In this document: in pieces, positions 1-8,177 of the stretch
Layout: every line of letters begins with the position of its first letter
How positions within the stretch are numbered: the stretch's first letter is position 1
DNA from: Rhodothermia bacterium
GTDB lineage: Bacteria > Bacteroidota > Rhodothermia > Rhodothermales > UBA2364
Assembly: GCA_017303715.1 (NCBI GenBank)
Contig: JAFLBZ010000041.1
Location: forward strand, 1-37,676
DNA length: 37,676 nucleotides
Direction: 5' to 3'
The notes under the pieces: model-generated
What the model was told of the DNA's origin: nothing
The model's input: only the letters and a program-made list of their open reading frames with translations
Database searches by the model: none
Program-made: the position numbers and the translations under genes

Positions 1-540
1 CTTTCATTAGATGTGCCCAAATCTACCATGATGCCAGAGCTACGCTCCTTTTCGCACTTTGGATGTACCCGAATCTACGATGATGCCAGAGCTACGCTCC
101 TTTTCGCCCTTTGAATGTAAAACAACAGGGGCGGTAGCCCCGACATCTTCGTAGAAAAACGTGCTACAAGGGTAATAACAGGGGCGGTAGCCCTGCCATC
201 TCCATAGGAAAATGTTTTGATGCCAGAGCTACGCTCCTCTTTCTTGCATTAGATGTACCCGAATCTACGATGATGTCAGAGCTACGCTCCTTTTTCTTTC
301 ATTGAATATACCCAAATCTACGATGATTTCAGAGCTACACTCCTTTTCACCCTTTGAATGAAAAATTATAGGGGCGGTAGCCCCGACATCTTCGTAGAAA
401 AACGTGCTACAAGGGTAATAACAGGGGCGGTAGCCCTGCCATCTCCATAGGGAAACGTTTTGATGTCAGAGCTACGCTCCTCTTTCTTTCATTAGATATG
501 CCCGAATCTACGATGATGCCAGAGCTACGCTCCTCTTTGA
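1..540. repeat. Array of short hairpin repeats with a 243-base higher-order period
   Basis: Two unit types alternate. Type A is about 50 bases and carries the core CAGAGCTACGCTCCT, seen seven times at 35-49, 87-101, 224-238, 277-291, 330-344, 467-481 and 520-534. The copy at 330 has one G-to-A change that breaks the stem. Each core can fold as GAGC-TAC-GCTC. Type B is a longer block with two hairpins, GGGGCGGTAGCCCC (128 and 371) and CAGGGGCGGTAGCCCTG (179-195 and 422-438). The pattern runs A-A-B-A-A-A-B-A-A, and equivalent positions recur 243 bases apart, so about 2.2 copies are in view and the array may continue left of the window. No credible reading frame runs through it. It resembles REP-type intergenic repeats, but I cannot assign a known family. 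Confidence 0.85.
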
Positions 541-591
541 ATATTTGAAATTGCATACATTCTTTTGCTTTCCGCCCTTGCAAGGTTCGGA

Positions 592-619
592 CAAGGCTTT
601 GGCTCCGCCTTTTGCCTTG
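592..619. repeat. GC-rich imperfect hairpin beside the repeat array
   Basis: Outer arms CAAGGC (592-597) and GCCTTG (614-619) enclose an inner GGC-TCC-GCC stem. It lies just beyond the stop of the minus-strand FGE-like gene. No T-run follows on either strand, so an intrinsic terminator is not supported. The style (short GC stem, 3-base loop) matches the neighbouring repeats. Confidence 0.4.
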
Positions 620-647
620 CCTCCCATGCCGTGCGGATATTTTTAGG

Positions 648-1454
648 TTATGTGCTCATAACGCCAGAGGCGCCCATGCCTGCAAAGAGAAGCCGAAACC
701 CAATACCGACGTACCGAAGCCCAGGCGAATCGAGACGCCGGTTCGAGGCGCGGCAACCGAACGCATGATTGAAGTAGCCACCGCCGCGAAGAACACGATG
801 CTGCTCCGTGGATGGAGGCCCCTGCGGGTCTATTACCGCATCCCGCCCCCCCTTGCTCACTTCGTTCAAGCAAGCCCTATAGTATGCTTCATCGTACCCA
901 TCCGCACACCACTCCCATACATTGCCGCTCATGTCGTAAAGCCCCAAGGGATTGGCAAACTTTTCGCCCACCGGATGGGTTTGGTTTTGGCTGTTCTCAT
1001 CAAACCAGCCCACTTCATTTAGGTAGGCAGCGCCAGCATATTCAAGGTTGGGGGTTTCATATCTCCCACCCCGTGCGGCATATTCCCACTGGGCTTCGGT
1101 GGGCAATTGGAATTCACCGCCACCTTTGCTATTGATTTGTTCTGCCAGCAACTGATTGAGTTTGGGGAGAAAGTTATTGGTAACGACCTGCCATGAAACC
1201 CGCTCCACCGGACGCTGGTCATCTCCTTTAAAATGTGCAGGGTGCTTTCCCATGACCGCCTGCCAGAGGCTTTGCGTAACGGGAAATTCCCCCATGTAAA
1301 AGGTACTGAGCCGCACAGGGTGAATGGGTTTTTCATCGTATTGATTGCTCCCCATCATGAATGGCTTTTCTGTGTCTAAATTCCCTTCTACCAGCTTCAT
1401 ATCAAAGGGCGTGTCTTTTACGGTAAAGGGGAGGGTTTCCGGTAATGTTTCCAT
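648..1454 (-). CDS. Formylglycine-generating-enzyme (SUMF1/FGE-sulfatase domain) family protein
   Basis: A 268-residue protein that is one FGE-sulfatase (C-type-lectin-like) domain. The family signatures are present: LPTEAQWEYAARGG near residue 117, GLYDMSGNVWEWCADGY near 171, and RVLRGGGYFNHAFGCRASNR near 220. In true formylglycine-generating enzymes two cysteines bind copper and perform oxidation. By eye, the first is replaced here by Asn229 and only the second, Cys234, remains. Sulfatase-activating chemistry is therefore doubtful, and a non-canonical or binding role is as likely. No signal peptide is visible. The ATG start directly precedes family-like sequence, with no clear Shine-Dalgarno. 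No sulfatase gene is nearby. The gene lies between two hairpin-repeat regions and downstream of the citrate synthase terminator. Confidence 0.85.
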   Translation of the reverse strand: METLPETLPFTVKDTPFDMKLVEGNLDTEKPFMMGSNQYDEKPIHPVRLSTFYMGEFPVTQSLWQAVMGKHPAHFKGDDQRPVERVSWQVVTNNFLPKLNQLLAEQINSKGGGEFQLPTEAQWEYAARGGRYETPNLEYAGAAYLNEVGWFDENSQNQTHPVGEKFANPLGLYDMSGNVWEWCADGYDEAYYRACLNEVSKGGRDAVIDPQGPPSTEQHRVLRGGGYFNHAFGCRASNRRLDSPGLRYVGIGFRLLFAGMGASGVMST

Positions 1455-1481
1455 AGGGGTATGGATTTATTGATTTTGCTT

Positions 1482-1560
1482 TTGGAGACGTTGCCGTGCA
1501 ACGGCTGTACGGGGCAAGATACGCCTTTGCTTGTTGGAGACGTTGCCGTGCAACGGCTGT
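1482..1560. repeat. Pair of 27-base hairpin repeats
   Basis: An identical 27-base unit occurs at 1482-1508 and 1534-1560, 52 bases apart. Each holds CGTTGC-CGT-GCAACG, which can also pair as GCCGT-GCA-ACGGC. The pair sits between the FGE-like gene and citrate synthase. It differs in sequence from the array at 1-540 but has the same short-hairpin design. A REP-like origin is likely, and no coding frame explains it. Confidence 0.75.
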
Positions 1561-1660
1561 GCGGTGTTTTCACGTCTTGCTGTAGGGTTTTAAGGAATTT
1601 CTTTGCATTTTGGGATGCTAAACGTATGTTTTTGGCATTCCACCTATCCCCATAGAAACC

Positions 1661-1687
1661 CAAAACCCCGCCGGAAAACCAGCGGGG
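1661..1687 (-). terminator. Intrinsic terminator of citrate synthase
   Basis: Arms CCCCGC (1666-1671) and GCGGGG (1682-1687) form a 6-bp GC stem, extended by two inner GG/CC pairs. On the minus strand the stem is followed by TTTTGGGTTT. It lies about 20 bases after the gltA stop codon and so separates gltA from the FGE-like gene. Confidence 0.8.
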
Positions 1688-1708
1688 TAATATCGGGGTA
1701 GTTTATCT

Positions 1709-2857
1709 TTAGGCCCGTTGGGAGATGGGCGTAAACTTGAGATCGGTAACACCTGTATAAAGCGATTTGGGGCGCATCAGCGCATTGTCTGCATATTGTT
1801 CCATGATGCTGGCCGTCCATCCGGTAATCCGCGACATGGCAAAAATGGGCGTAAACAAGTCAATTTCAATGCCCATTAGGTAATACAGAGGTGCGGAATA
1901 GAAGTCCACATTTGCATTCAAGCCTTTGCTGTCCTTGACCAATTGTTGCATTTTGGTTTCCATCTCGTACCACTTCATCTCCCCTTTTTCTTCGGAAACC
2001 TTGATGAGCATCTCGCGCAGCGAAACCGCACGCGGGTCTAAGGTTTTATACACACGATGGCCAAAGCCCATGATTTTTTCTTTCTTTGCAAACTTCTCGG
2101 CCACAAATTCCTCCACCGAGATTCCCCGTGCCTCAATGTCCTTCAACATACGCATGACCGCAATATTGGCGCCGCCATGAAGTGGCCCTTTAAGCGCACC
2201 AATCGCCGAGACTACCGAGGAGTGTAAGTCCGACAAAGTAGAGGCCGCAGCACGTCCGGTAAAGGTAGAAGCATTTGCCCCATGATCCGCCTGAAGCACC
2301 AAACAGGTGTCTAAGGTGTGCTCGGTTGCAGCACCCGGAACGTCCCCATTGAGCATATAGAGGAACTCGGCAGCAATAGAACCTTCTTTACGCGGCTTGA
2401 TCACGGGAAGCCCCTTACGGATGCGGTCGAATGCGGCCAAAACCGTTGGCATTTGTGCCGTAAGACGAATAGACTTGCGGTAATTGGCTTCTGGGGACAT
2501 GTCCTCCGCTTCGGGATCGAAATTGCCCAATAAGGAAACGGCGGTTCGCAGGGCGGCCATAGGCTCAATCCCTTTTGGCAATTTGGCCAATGTGTCCAAG
2601 ACGGCATCGTCCACATCCCGATAGGCTTGGAGCGTGGCGTTCAATTCGTCCAACTCCGCTTGATTTGGCAGATGCCCTTTCCAAAGCAAGTGTGCGACTT
2701 CCTCGAAGCTGGCTTTTCCGGCCAATTCATGGATATTATACCCCCGATAAACGAGAATACCGGCTTCTCCATCAATAAAAGAGAGGGCAGACTCAAGTGC
2801 ATATACACCGGCAAGACCTCTTGCTACGACCGGCTTTTCGGTTGCTGTTTCAGGCAT
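1709..2857 (-). CDS. gltA: Citrate synthase
   Basis: A 382-residue cytoplasmic enzyme condensing oxaloacetate and acetyl-CoA to citrate, the entry step of the TCA cycle. All catalytic signatures are present: ADHGANAS with His192, the active-site LHGGAN with His227, GFGHRVYKTLDPRA with His267, and NVDFYSAPLYY with Asp318. The length matches the shorter (about 370-390 residue) citrate synthases of Gram-positive bacteria and archaea rather than the 430-residue NADH-sensitive E. coli type. It is a single-gene unit: a 750-base gap lies upstream and a terminator at 1661-1687 lies downstream. The ATG at 2857 is preceded by an A-rich stretch without a clear Shine-Dalgarno. A 2-methylcitrate synthase, which is related in sequence, cannot be fully excluded, but no prp genes are nearby. 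Confidence 0.93.
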   Translation of the reverse strand: MPETATEKPVVARGLAGVYALESALSFIDGEAGILVYRGYNIHELAGKASFEEVAHLLWKGHLPNQAELDELNATLQAYRDVDDAVLDTLAKLPKGIEPMAALRTAVSLLGNFDPEAEDMSPEANYRKSIRLTAQMPTVLAAFDRIRKGLPVIKPRKEGSIAAEFLYMLNGDVPGAATEHTLDTCLVLQADHGANASTFTGRAAASTLSDLHSSVVSAIGALKGPLHGGANIAVMRMLKDIEARGISVEEFVAEKFAKKEKIMGFGHRVYKTLDPRAVSLREMLIKVSEEKGEMKWYEMETKMQQLVKDSKGLNANVDFYSAPLYYLMGIEIDLFTPIFAMSRITGWTASIMEQYADNALMRPKSLYTGVTDLKFTPISQRA

Positions 2858-3607
2858 ATTTCTTTAATTGGTTTAGTAGTTCTCGGTAGAGCAGGGATTC
2901 TTATGGGAACCAACACGTTATGATTATTCGGAAGCAAAACTAAACCAGATTCCATTTGGCGGTATCAGACTTTGGCGTTCGGAACAATCCTAATGTATCG
3001 GAGAGCATTTTGGCGAAGGGGTTTTATAATTTATGAAGCCACAGGGGAAGTATCATGACGTTTTGGCGAAACTAACGTGCGTTTTACTTGCACAGATCAT
3101 GAATTTTACAGTGTTAACTTTTTGAGGTTGCGGTAAAGGTTCGTTTTTTACACGTTCTATGGATGATTCGTCCTGAATTGCGCAAACTTAGACCCTAATT
3201 CTTGAAAGCAGGTCTTTCTTTTTTGTACATTATATAGCGTGTAATATCTGTTTTACAATCGCTGTTGGAAAGCGCTTTTTTTTGACACAAGCCTTTCCGG
3301 TCTCCCTTAATACCATCGCGTTATAAAACAGTTTTTTTACATGGACGCTCCAGCGCCTGTTTACAGATGATTTGCGGAGTCGTCGTTTTTGCTCTTTTTG
3401 AGCATAGGTTTTTACGTTTTTAACCCGCCGCAACCGAACCTTTTGCGCCCCTGCGATCGAGAGGCCATCGCGCGGTACCGTGCTACATCATCCATAATCG
3501 CTCCAAATTTGAATAAATAAATTTCAAGGAGCCGATTCAGGACGCGATTTCTGCCATCGCACATTTCTCGGTATTCGCTCTAATGTTCGTTGCGTCCCAC
3601 ACTTTTT
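2858..3607. other. Long intergenic region between divergent gltA and RNase E/G
   Basis: About 750 bases without a convincing gene. It must contain the gltA promoter (minus) and the RNase E/G promoter and leader (plus). The part from 3190 to 3430 is T-rich on the plus strand and contains palindromes such as AAAGCGCTTT followed by a T-run near 3276, and GCTCTTTTTGAGC near 3390. Two small basic minus-strand frames overlap at 3410-3500, but neither is recognisable. Long leaders of RNase E genes are autoregulatory in some bacteria. Whether that applies here is only a possibility. Confidence 0.5.
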
Positions 3608-5911
3608 ATGTCTAAAGAAATCATAATCAACTCGCAGAAGGAGCAAACACAGATCGCTCTTCTGGAGGATGGGGAATTAGTAGAACTTTACATCGAAAAT
3701 TCCGACAATGCCCGCACATTGGGCAACATTTATTTAGGTCGTATCCGCAAAATCATGCCCAATATTCAAGCCTGTTTTGTGGACATCGGACAAAAACAAG
3801 ATGCTTTTCTGCATTTTTCGGACATCTCAGACACCACGCCGGAAATGTTACGATACTTGGGCGAAACCGTAGAAATTTCCGCCTCTGTTATCGAAGTGAA
3901 GGCAGAATCCTTGCCCAAGCCCATTAGTGAACGATATGATTTGGGCGACGACGACCTGCTCTCGCCCGAAGATGAGGACGACTTGGAGATCGAACCCATC
4001 CACCGGAACGGTCGGCAGGACGAGGAGCCGCGCAAAAATCGCCGAAAAAAAAGACCCTCTTCAGATCAAAACCAAAACCAACGGGCACAACACTCGCCAC
4101 AAGGTACGGGCGGAGAGTCCGATTTAAAAAACCCTTCACCGGCAAGTGAAACATCGGAACCCGCGCCCAATCGGCATAAAAACCGTGAGCGCCAACCAAA
4201 CAGTCCACCCAAACGGCAACCACGAGAACAAGCCGCAAGTGCCTCCAAAACCGAATCAGACCCAGATCAAACCGCACTTCCAGACGCACAAAATGACAAT
4301 CGTCCAGCCGAAAATCGCCCTAAACGGTCGGGAAATTGGCAAAAAAAACGGAACAGCCCCAGAGAATCTTCTGAAGAAACCTCAGAAGCAGAAGGCACTC
4401 CTAAAGTCGCTCGCATAACCAACGTTTCGGATGAGGCCGCAAATGCGTTAGCACCAAGCGACCAGAACCCCTCCTCGGACGAACCAGACGCCCCAAAAAG
4501 CCGATCAAGAAGAAGAGGTGGACAACGGAGACGCCCTGAAAACGATTCGTTATCCATGCCTTCCGTCAAGGGCGAATCAGAAGAGGCTGGCTCGGATACC
4601 CCTATTGCTTTTGCTGCAGTCGCGGAAGAATCTTCAGAAACCGCCTTAAAACCAGCCCTGAGCGTACACCCTGCAAAATACCTCCGTGAAGGCCACCGGA
4701 TTTTAGTCAAAATCAGCAAAGAACCCATTTCCAACAAAGGAAGCCGCGTCACCACCGATGTCTCGCTAGCTGGCCGCTTCTTGGTCTTGGTTCCGATGGC
4801 CAATTATGTGGCTGTTTCCAAAAAAATAGCCTCCCAAAAAGAACGTAAACGCCTCCGCGTATTGGCTTCCAGTTTGCTACCACAAGGTTTTGGACTGATT
4901 GTTCGGACGGTTGCCCAAGACCGTGATGCCAAATCCCTTTATACCGACCTTCGGTTGCTTTTAGACAAGTGGAAGCGCATTGAAGAAAACATCCAGAAAA
5001 AAGGGAATCCACCCGCTGTGGTTTTTCAGGATGTGAGCATGGCCTCATCCGTTATCCGCGACCTTTTTACAGAAGACTTTGACCGTATTTTGATTGATGA
5101 CGCCCGTGCGCATAAAAACATCAAGAGCTACATCCAAGCCATTGCCCCACAAATGATTTCGGCGGTGCAACTTTATACCGATACACCGCCCATTTTTAAG
5201 GCCACCAAAATAGACAAGCAAATCGAAGAAGCCTATTCCAGTCGGGTGGATATGCCCTCTGGCGGCTATTTGTTTATCGAACACACGGAGGCCATGCATG
5301 TGGTGGATGTGAACTCAGGGCGTGCCGGTCATGGTCTTTCGCAAGAAGAGAACTCGCTGAACGTAAACTTAGACGCGGTCAAATACATTGCCAAACACCT
5401 GCGATTACGCGACTTAGGCGGGATCATTGTGGTGGATTTTATTGATTTACGGTTAGACAGCCATCGGCGGAAAGTCCTCCAAACCCTACGCCGAGAATTT
5501 AAAAAAGATCGTGCCGTTACCAAGGTACTCCCGATGAGCGATTTTGGCCTCATCGAGATCACCCGTCAACGTTTGCGTCCGAGCTATACCACCTCGATTG
5601 CACGCCAGCCGGCCCCCAATCGTGCGCCGATCAACCCAAGTGTCGAGACCATTCTCAAGCGGATTGAGGCTTGGATAGAGATTTACAAGACGCAAACCGG
5701 AAAACCTTCGGTTACGCTTCAGGTTCATCCGTTTATGATGTCGTATCTTAAACATCTGCGGGATGGTCTTTTCCCTCGATTGTTGCGTTGGCGGTTTAGT
5801 CAAAAAATCAAGGTCAATTTATTGGCAAACGAAACGGTAGATCCCATACATTTTCGTTTCTTAGATAGCGAAACCAACGAAGACCTGACAGACCAATTCC
5901 GGTATCTCTAA
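3608..5911 (+). CDS. Ribonuclease E/G family protein with a large insert in the S1 domain
   Basis: A single-strand endoribonuclease for RNA decay and rRNA processing. Counted from the ATG at 3608 it has 767 residues; an in-frame TTG 18 bases upstream adds nothing conserved. Residues 1-75 are the first half of the S1-type domain (GNIYLGRIRKIMPNIQACFVDIG). Residues about 100-350 are a low-complexity insert rich in Pro, Ser, Glu, Arg and Lys. The S1 domain then resumes at about 353 (KYLREGHRILVKISKEPI). The catalytic acids are conserved: VVDVNSGR (Asp567) and VVDFIDL (Asp610). The cysteine motif CPxCxG of the zinc link is absent, and the protein contains only one cysteine (Cys56). It starts a plus-strand cluster, with the next gene 25 bases downstream. 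Bacterial RNase G is about 490-520 residues, so the excess is essentially the insert. Confidence 0.92.
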   Translation: MSKEIIINSQKEQTQIALLEDGELVELYIENSDNARTLGNIYLGRIRKIMPNIQACFVDIGQKQDAFLHFSDISDTTPEMLRYLGETVEISASVIEVKAESLPKPISERYDLGDDDLLSPEDEDDLEIEPIHRNGRQDEEPRKNRRKKRPSSDQNQNQRAQHSPQGTGGESDLKNPSPASETSEPAPNRHKNRERQPNSPPKRQPREQAASASKTESDPDQTALPDAQNDNRPAENRPKRSGNWQKKRNSPRESSEETSEAEGTPKVARITNVSDEAANALAPSDQNPSSDEPDAPKSRSRRRGGQRRRPENDSLSMPSVKGESEEAGSDTPIAFAAVAEESSETALKPALSVHPAKYLREGHRILVKISKEPISNKGSRVTTDVSLAGRFLVLVPMANYVAVSKKIASQKERKRLRVLASSLLPQGFGLIVRTVAQDRDAKSLYTDLRLLLDKWKRIEENIQKKGNPPAVVFQDVSMASSVIRDLFTEDFDRILIDDARAHKNIKSYIQAIAPQMISAVQLYTDTPPIFKATKIDKQIEEAYSSRVDMPSGGYLFIEHTEAMHVVDVNSGRAGHGLSQEENSLNVNLDAVKYIAKHLRLRDLGGIIVVDFIDLRLDSHRRKVLQTLRREFKKDRAVTKVLPMSDFGLIEITRQRLRPSYTTSIARQPAPNRAPINPSVETILKRIEAWIEIYKTQTGKPSVTLQVHPFMMSYLKHLRDGLFPRLLRWRFSQKIKVNLLANETVDPIHFRFLDSETNEDLTDQFRYL

Positions 5912-5936
5912 GCCTTAACCCAGCATCCAAGTCCTC

Positions 5937-6611
5937 ATGGCCGATTATAGGGGGCATATTCACGGAGCAGCCATTGGTTCGGTAGCCTACACAGGTCTTG
6001 TTGCGTATGGTGTTTCGATTTCGGGCGCTGCGGAAGCCTTTTCTGCTCCCGACTGGTTAGGATATACCCTTGTTACCCTTGGAATTGGCTTGCTTTTTGG
6101 CCTTTGGCCGGATGTGGACATTAATTCTAATGCACAAAAAATCTTTTATCGTCTATTTTTTGGGATAGATCTCATTCTCATCTTTTTAAAAAACTTTGAG
6201 GCGGCGTCCTATTTAGGCTTATTTGCCATATTGCCTATGCTTGGTAAACATCGGGGATGGACACACACGGTTTGGGCAATGTTGTGCATCCCTTTGCCAT
6301 TGGTCTTGCTTCCCTACTTCACAAAGGTTCATTTGCTCTATAGTCCCATGATCGGCTGGCTCTTTTATGGAGCAGCACTTGTTGGTTATGCCAGTCATTT
6401 GTGGATGGATGGCTTGTTTTTCAAGAAAAGAAAACGTACTTCTAGGCTACAAACCGAAAACGAGGCGAGCTTTGTTGAGCAACTTACTTCAGATGTGGCG
6501 GTCTCTCCGCTTAGGGCCAGTAAACGTCTTGGCGGCTTAATGTGGGACGTACTTGGGCTTTCGCTTAGGGCCACTTTCTATTTTTTCTTTAGGCCATTTC
6601 TCCGCAAGTAA
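5937..6611 (+). CDS. YdjM-like membrane-bound metal-dependent hydrolase (DUF457-type)
   Basis: A 224-residue multi-pass inner-membrane protein. The charged residues typical of the YdjM family sit in or beside membrane segments: GHIHG near residue 7, WPDVDI (Asp59, Asp61), KHRGWTHT (His105, His110) and SHLWMDG (His154, Asp158). These probably form a metal site. Hydrophobic stretches lie at about 15-30, 41-57, 74-100, 112-128 and 138-152. The C-terminal 60 residues are basic and end in an aromatic-rich tail. The substrate is unknown; E. coli YdjM is LexA-regulated. It lies 25 bases after RNase E/G and 42 before the flippase gene, so co-transcription is likely. Confidence 0.78.
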   Translation: MADYRGHIHGAAIGSVAYTGLVAYGVSISGAAEAFSAPDWLGYTLVTLGIGLLFGLWPDVDINSNAQKIFYRLFFGIDLILIFLKNFEAASYLGLFAILPMLGKHRGWTHTVWAMLCIPLPLVLLPYFTKVHLLYSPMIGWLFYGAALVGYASHLWMDGLFFKKRKRTSRLQTENEASFVEQLTSDVAVSPLRASKRLGGLMWDVLGLSLRATFYFFFRPFLRK

Positions 6612-6653
6612 ACCCAACCTACATTAGCAATATATCCTTCATTAGCAATATCT

Positions 6654-8177
6654 ATGAGCCGGATTCAAAAACTTCTAAAAGATACCGCCGTTTATGGCAT
6701 TTCTTCTATTTTGGGACGCGCCTTAGGGGTAGTCCTTGTACCGTTTTATGCACACCACCTGCCCGTTAACGATAATGGTGTGATTGGCGTTGTCTTTGCA
6801 GCATTTATCTTCCTCAATATTCTCTATACCTACGGGCTTGAATCGGCGTATCTCAAGTTTGCATCAGGAAAAGAAGGGCGCATAAACGCAAATCTGGTGT
6901 TTAGCACGGCAACCCTTATGCTGATCATCAGCAGTATGGCATTTTCGCTTACAATGTCTGCCTTTCCCAATATTACCAGCAATTTGATAACGCTTAACCC
7001 TCAGTGGCAACATTTGGTCTTCTACATGGCCGCCATTGTTTTATTAGACACCATGTCGGCACTCCCATATGCAGAATTGCGCCTTTCTAATCGCCCTTAC
7101 CGATTTGCAGCCGTCCGGCTTTCTAATATCTTGCTGAACTTGGTATTAAATGTATTTTTTATCGCATACCTCAAATTGGGCATCACGGGCGTTTTTATTG
7201 CCAATGTATTGGCCTCTGGTTTTCAGGTATTGTTTCTGCTTCCGGTTTATTTCGAGCGTTTCCGGTTTATATACGATGGAAGAACCGCGAAGTCGCTCCT
7301 AAAATACAGTCTCCCACTTTTACCGAATGGCCTCGCTTTTGCCGTTACCGAGACCCTGAGCCGTTTTTTCTTAAACATGATGTCCAAGGAGCAGATCATC
7401 TCCCTTTATGGAAAGGTTATTCCAGCGGCAGAACAAGCCAAGTTGCTCACCCACGAAGATTATGGCGATTATGTGACAGGGATTTTTAATAACATCTACA
7501 AACTTGGCGTTTTTATGATGCTCTTTACCCAGATGTTTCGTTTTGCGTGGCAGCCCTTTTATTTTAGCCATGCCGAAGACCCCGATGCAAAACCACTTTT
7601 CGCCCGTGTTTTTTTGTTGTTTACCGCCATTGGACTTACAGCTTGGCTCTCCATCACCTTTTTTGCACACGAAATTGTCTCCTTTCCCTTACCCGGAGGT
7701 AAAACCCTTCTTCCGTCAGAATACTGGTTTGCGCTTCCCATTGTGCCTATTGTTTTGGGTGCTTATTTCCTTCAAGGCTGGGAAAATATTTTTTCTGCGG
7801 GGATTTACATCCAAAAACAGACTTCACGCCTCATTCCCATTACGCTCTTAGGAGCATTGGCAACCTTCTTGCTCAACTTTTTCCTTGTGCCCCAATATGG
7901 GATTTTAGCCGCCGCATGGAGCACCTTTGGCGCCTATTTGGTCATGTCGCTAGGGGTCTATTTTTCGTCCCAACAAATTTATCCCATTCAACAACATTGG
8001 GGGCAAGTAGGGCTTATGGTGATTGCCGCTCTTGGTATTTTCGGCTTGTGGCAGTTCTTGCCTGCCCTCCAAATATGGTACTTCGAACTTTTGCTCATTG
8101 TTGGCTTTACTTTTTCTTTGTTTGCAGTGGGCGTACTCTCTAAAGACATCGTCCGCACACTCTTTAAGCGGAAGTAA
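6654..8177 (+). CDS. Oligosaccharide flippase family protein (Wzx-like, MOP superfamily)
   Basis: A 507-residue polytopic membrane protein with about 14 hydrophobic segments. It opens with an amphipathic stretch and the family-like GISSILGRALGVVLVPFYAHHL. Members flip lipid-linked oligosaccharides across the inner membrane for capsule, O-antigen or exopolysaccharide assembly. No glycosyltransferase or polymerase is nearby, so the substrate cannot be inferred. The ATG at 6654 follows a duplicated 12-base motif, CATTAGCAATAT, at 6622-6633 and 6640-6651. The gene is the last of a plus-strand run with the YdjM-like and RNase genes. A MATE-type transporter is less likely given the length and N-terminus. 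Confidence 0.85.
   Translation: MSRIQKLLKDTAVYGISSILGRALGVVLVPFYAHHLPVNDNGVIGVVFAAFIFLNILYTYGLESAYLKFASGKEGRINANLVFSTATLMLIISSMAFSLTMSAFPNITSNLITLNPQWQHLVFYMAAIVLLDTMSALPYAELRLSNRPYRFAAVRLSNILLNLVLNVFFIAYLKLGITGVFIANVLASGFQVLFLLPVYFERFRFIYDGRTAKSLLKYSLPLLPNGLAFAVTETLSRFFLNMMSKEQIISLYGKVIPAAEQAKLLTHEDYGDYVTGIFNNIYKLGVFMMLFTQMFRFAWQPFYFSHAEDPDAKPLFARVFLLFTAIGLTAWLSITFFAHEIVSFPLPGGKTLLPSEYWFALPIVPIVLGAYFLQGWENIFSAGIYIQKQTSRLIPITLLGALATFLLNFFLVPQYGILAAAWSTFGAYLVMSLGVYFSSQQIYPIQQHWGQVGLMVIAALGIFGLWQFLPALQIWYFELLLIVGFTFSLFAVGVLSKDIVRTLFKRK

Noticed and set aside
1-540. CRISPR array
   Set aside because: Units are of unequal spacing, the intervening sequences are themselves repeated, and no cas genes are present.
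612-1022. 136-codon plus-strand frame opposite the FGE-like gene
   Set aside because: It is a shadow of a clear family protein on the other strand, and its composition (Pro/Arg/His-rich) is not protein-like.
3230-3433. Basic 67-codon minus-strand frame as a gene
   Set aside because: It starts only with TTG and is extended upstream without any ATG. Its composition reflects the T-rich plus strand, and no family is recognisable. Kept only as a low-interest finding.
4267-4803. 178-codon minus-strand frame inside the RNase E/G gene
   Set aside because: Antisense of the low-complexity insert. The low-complexity composition makes long open shadows likely.
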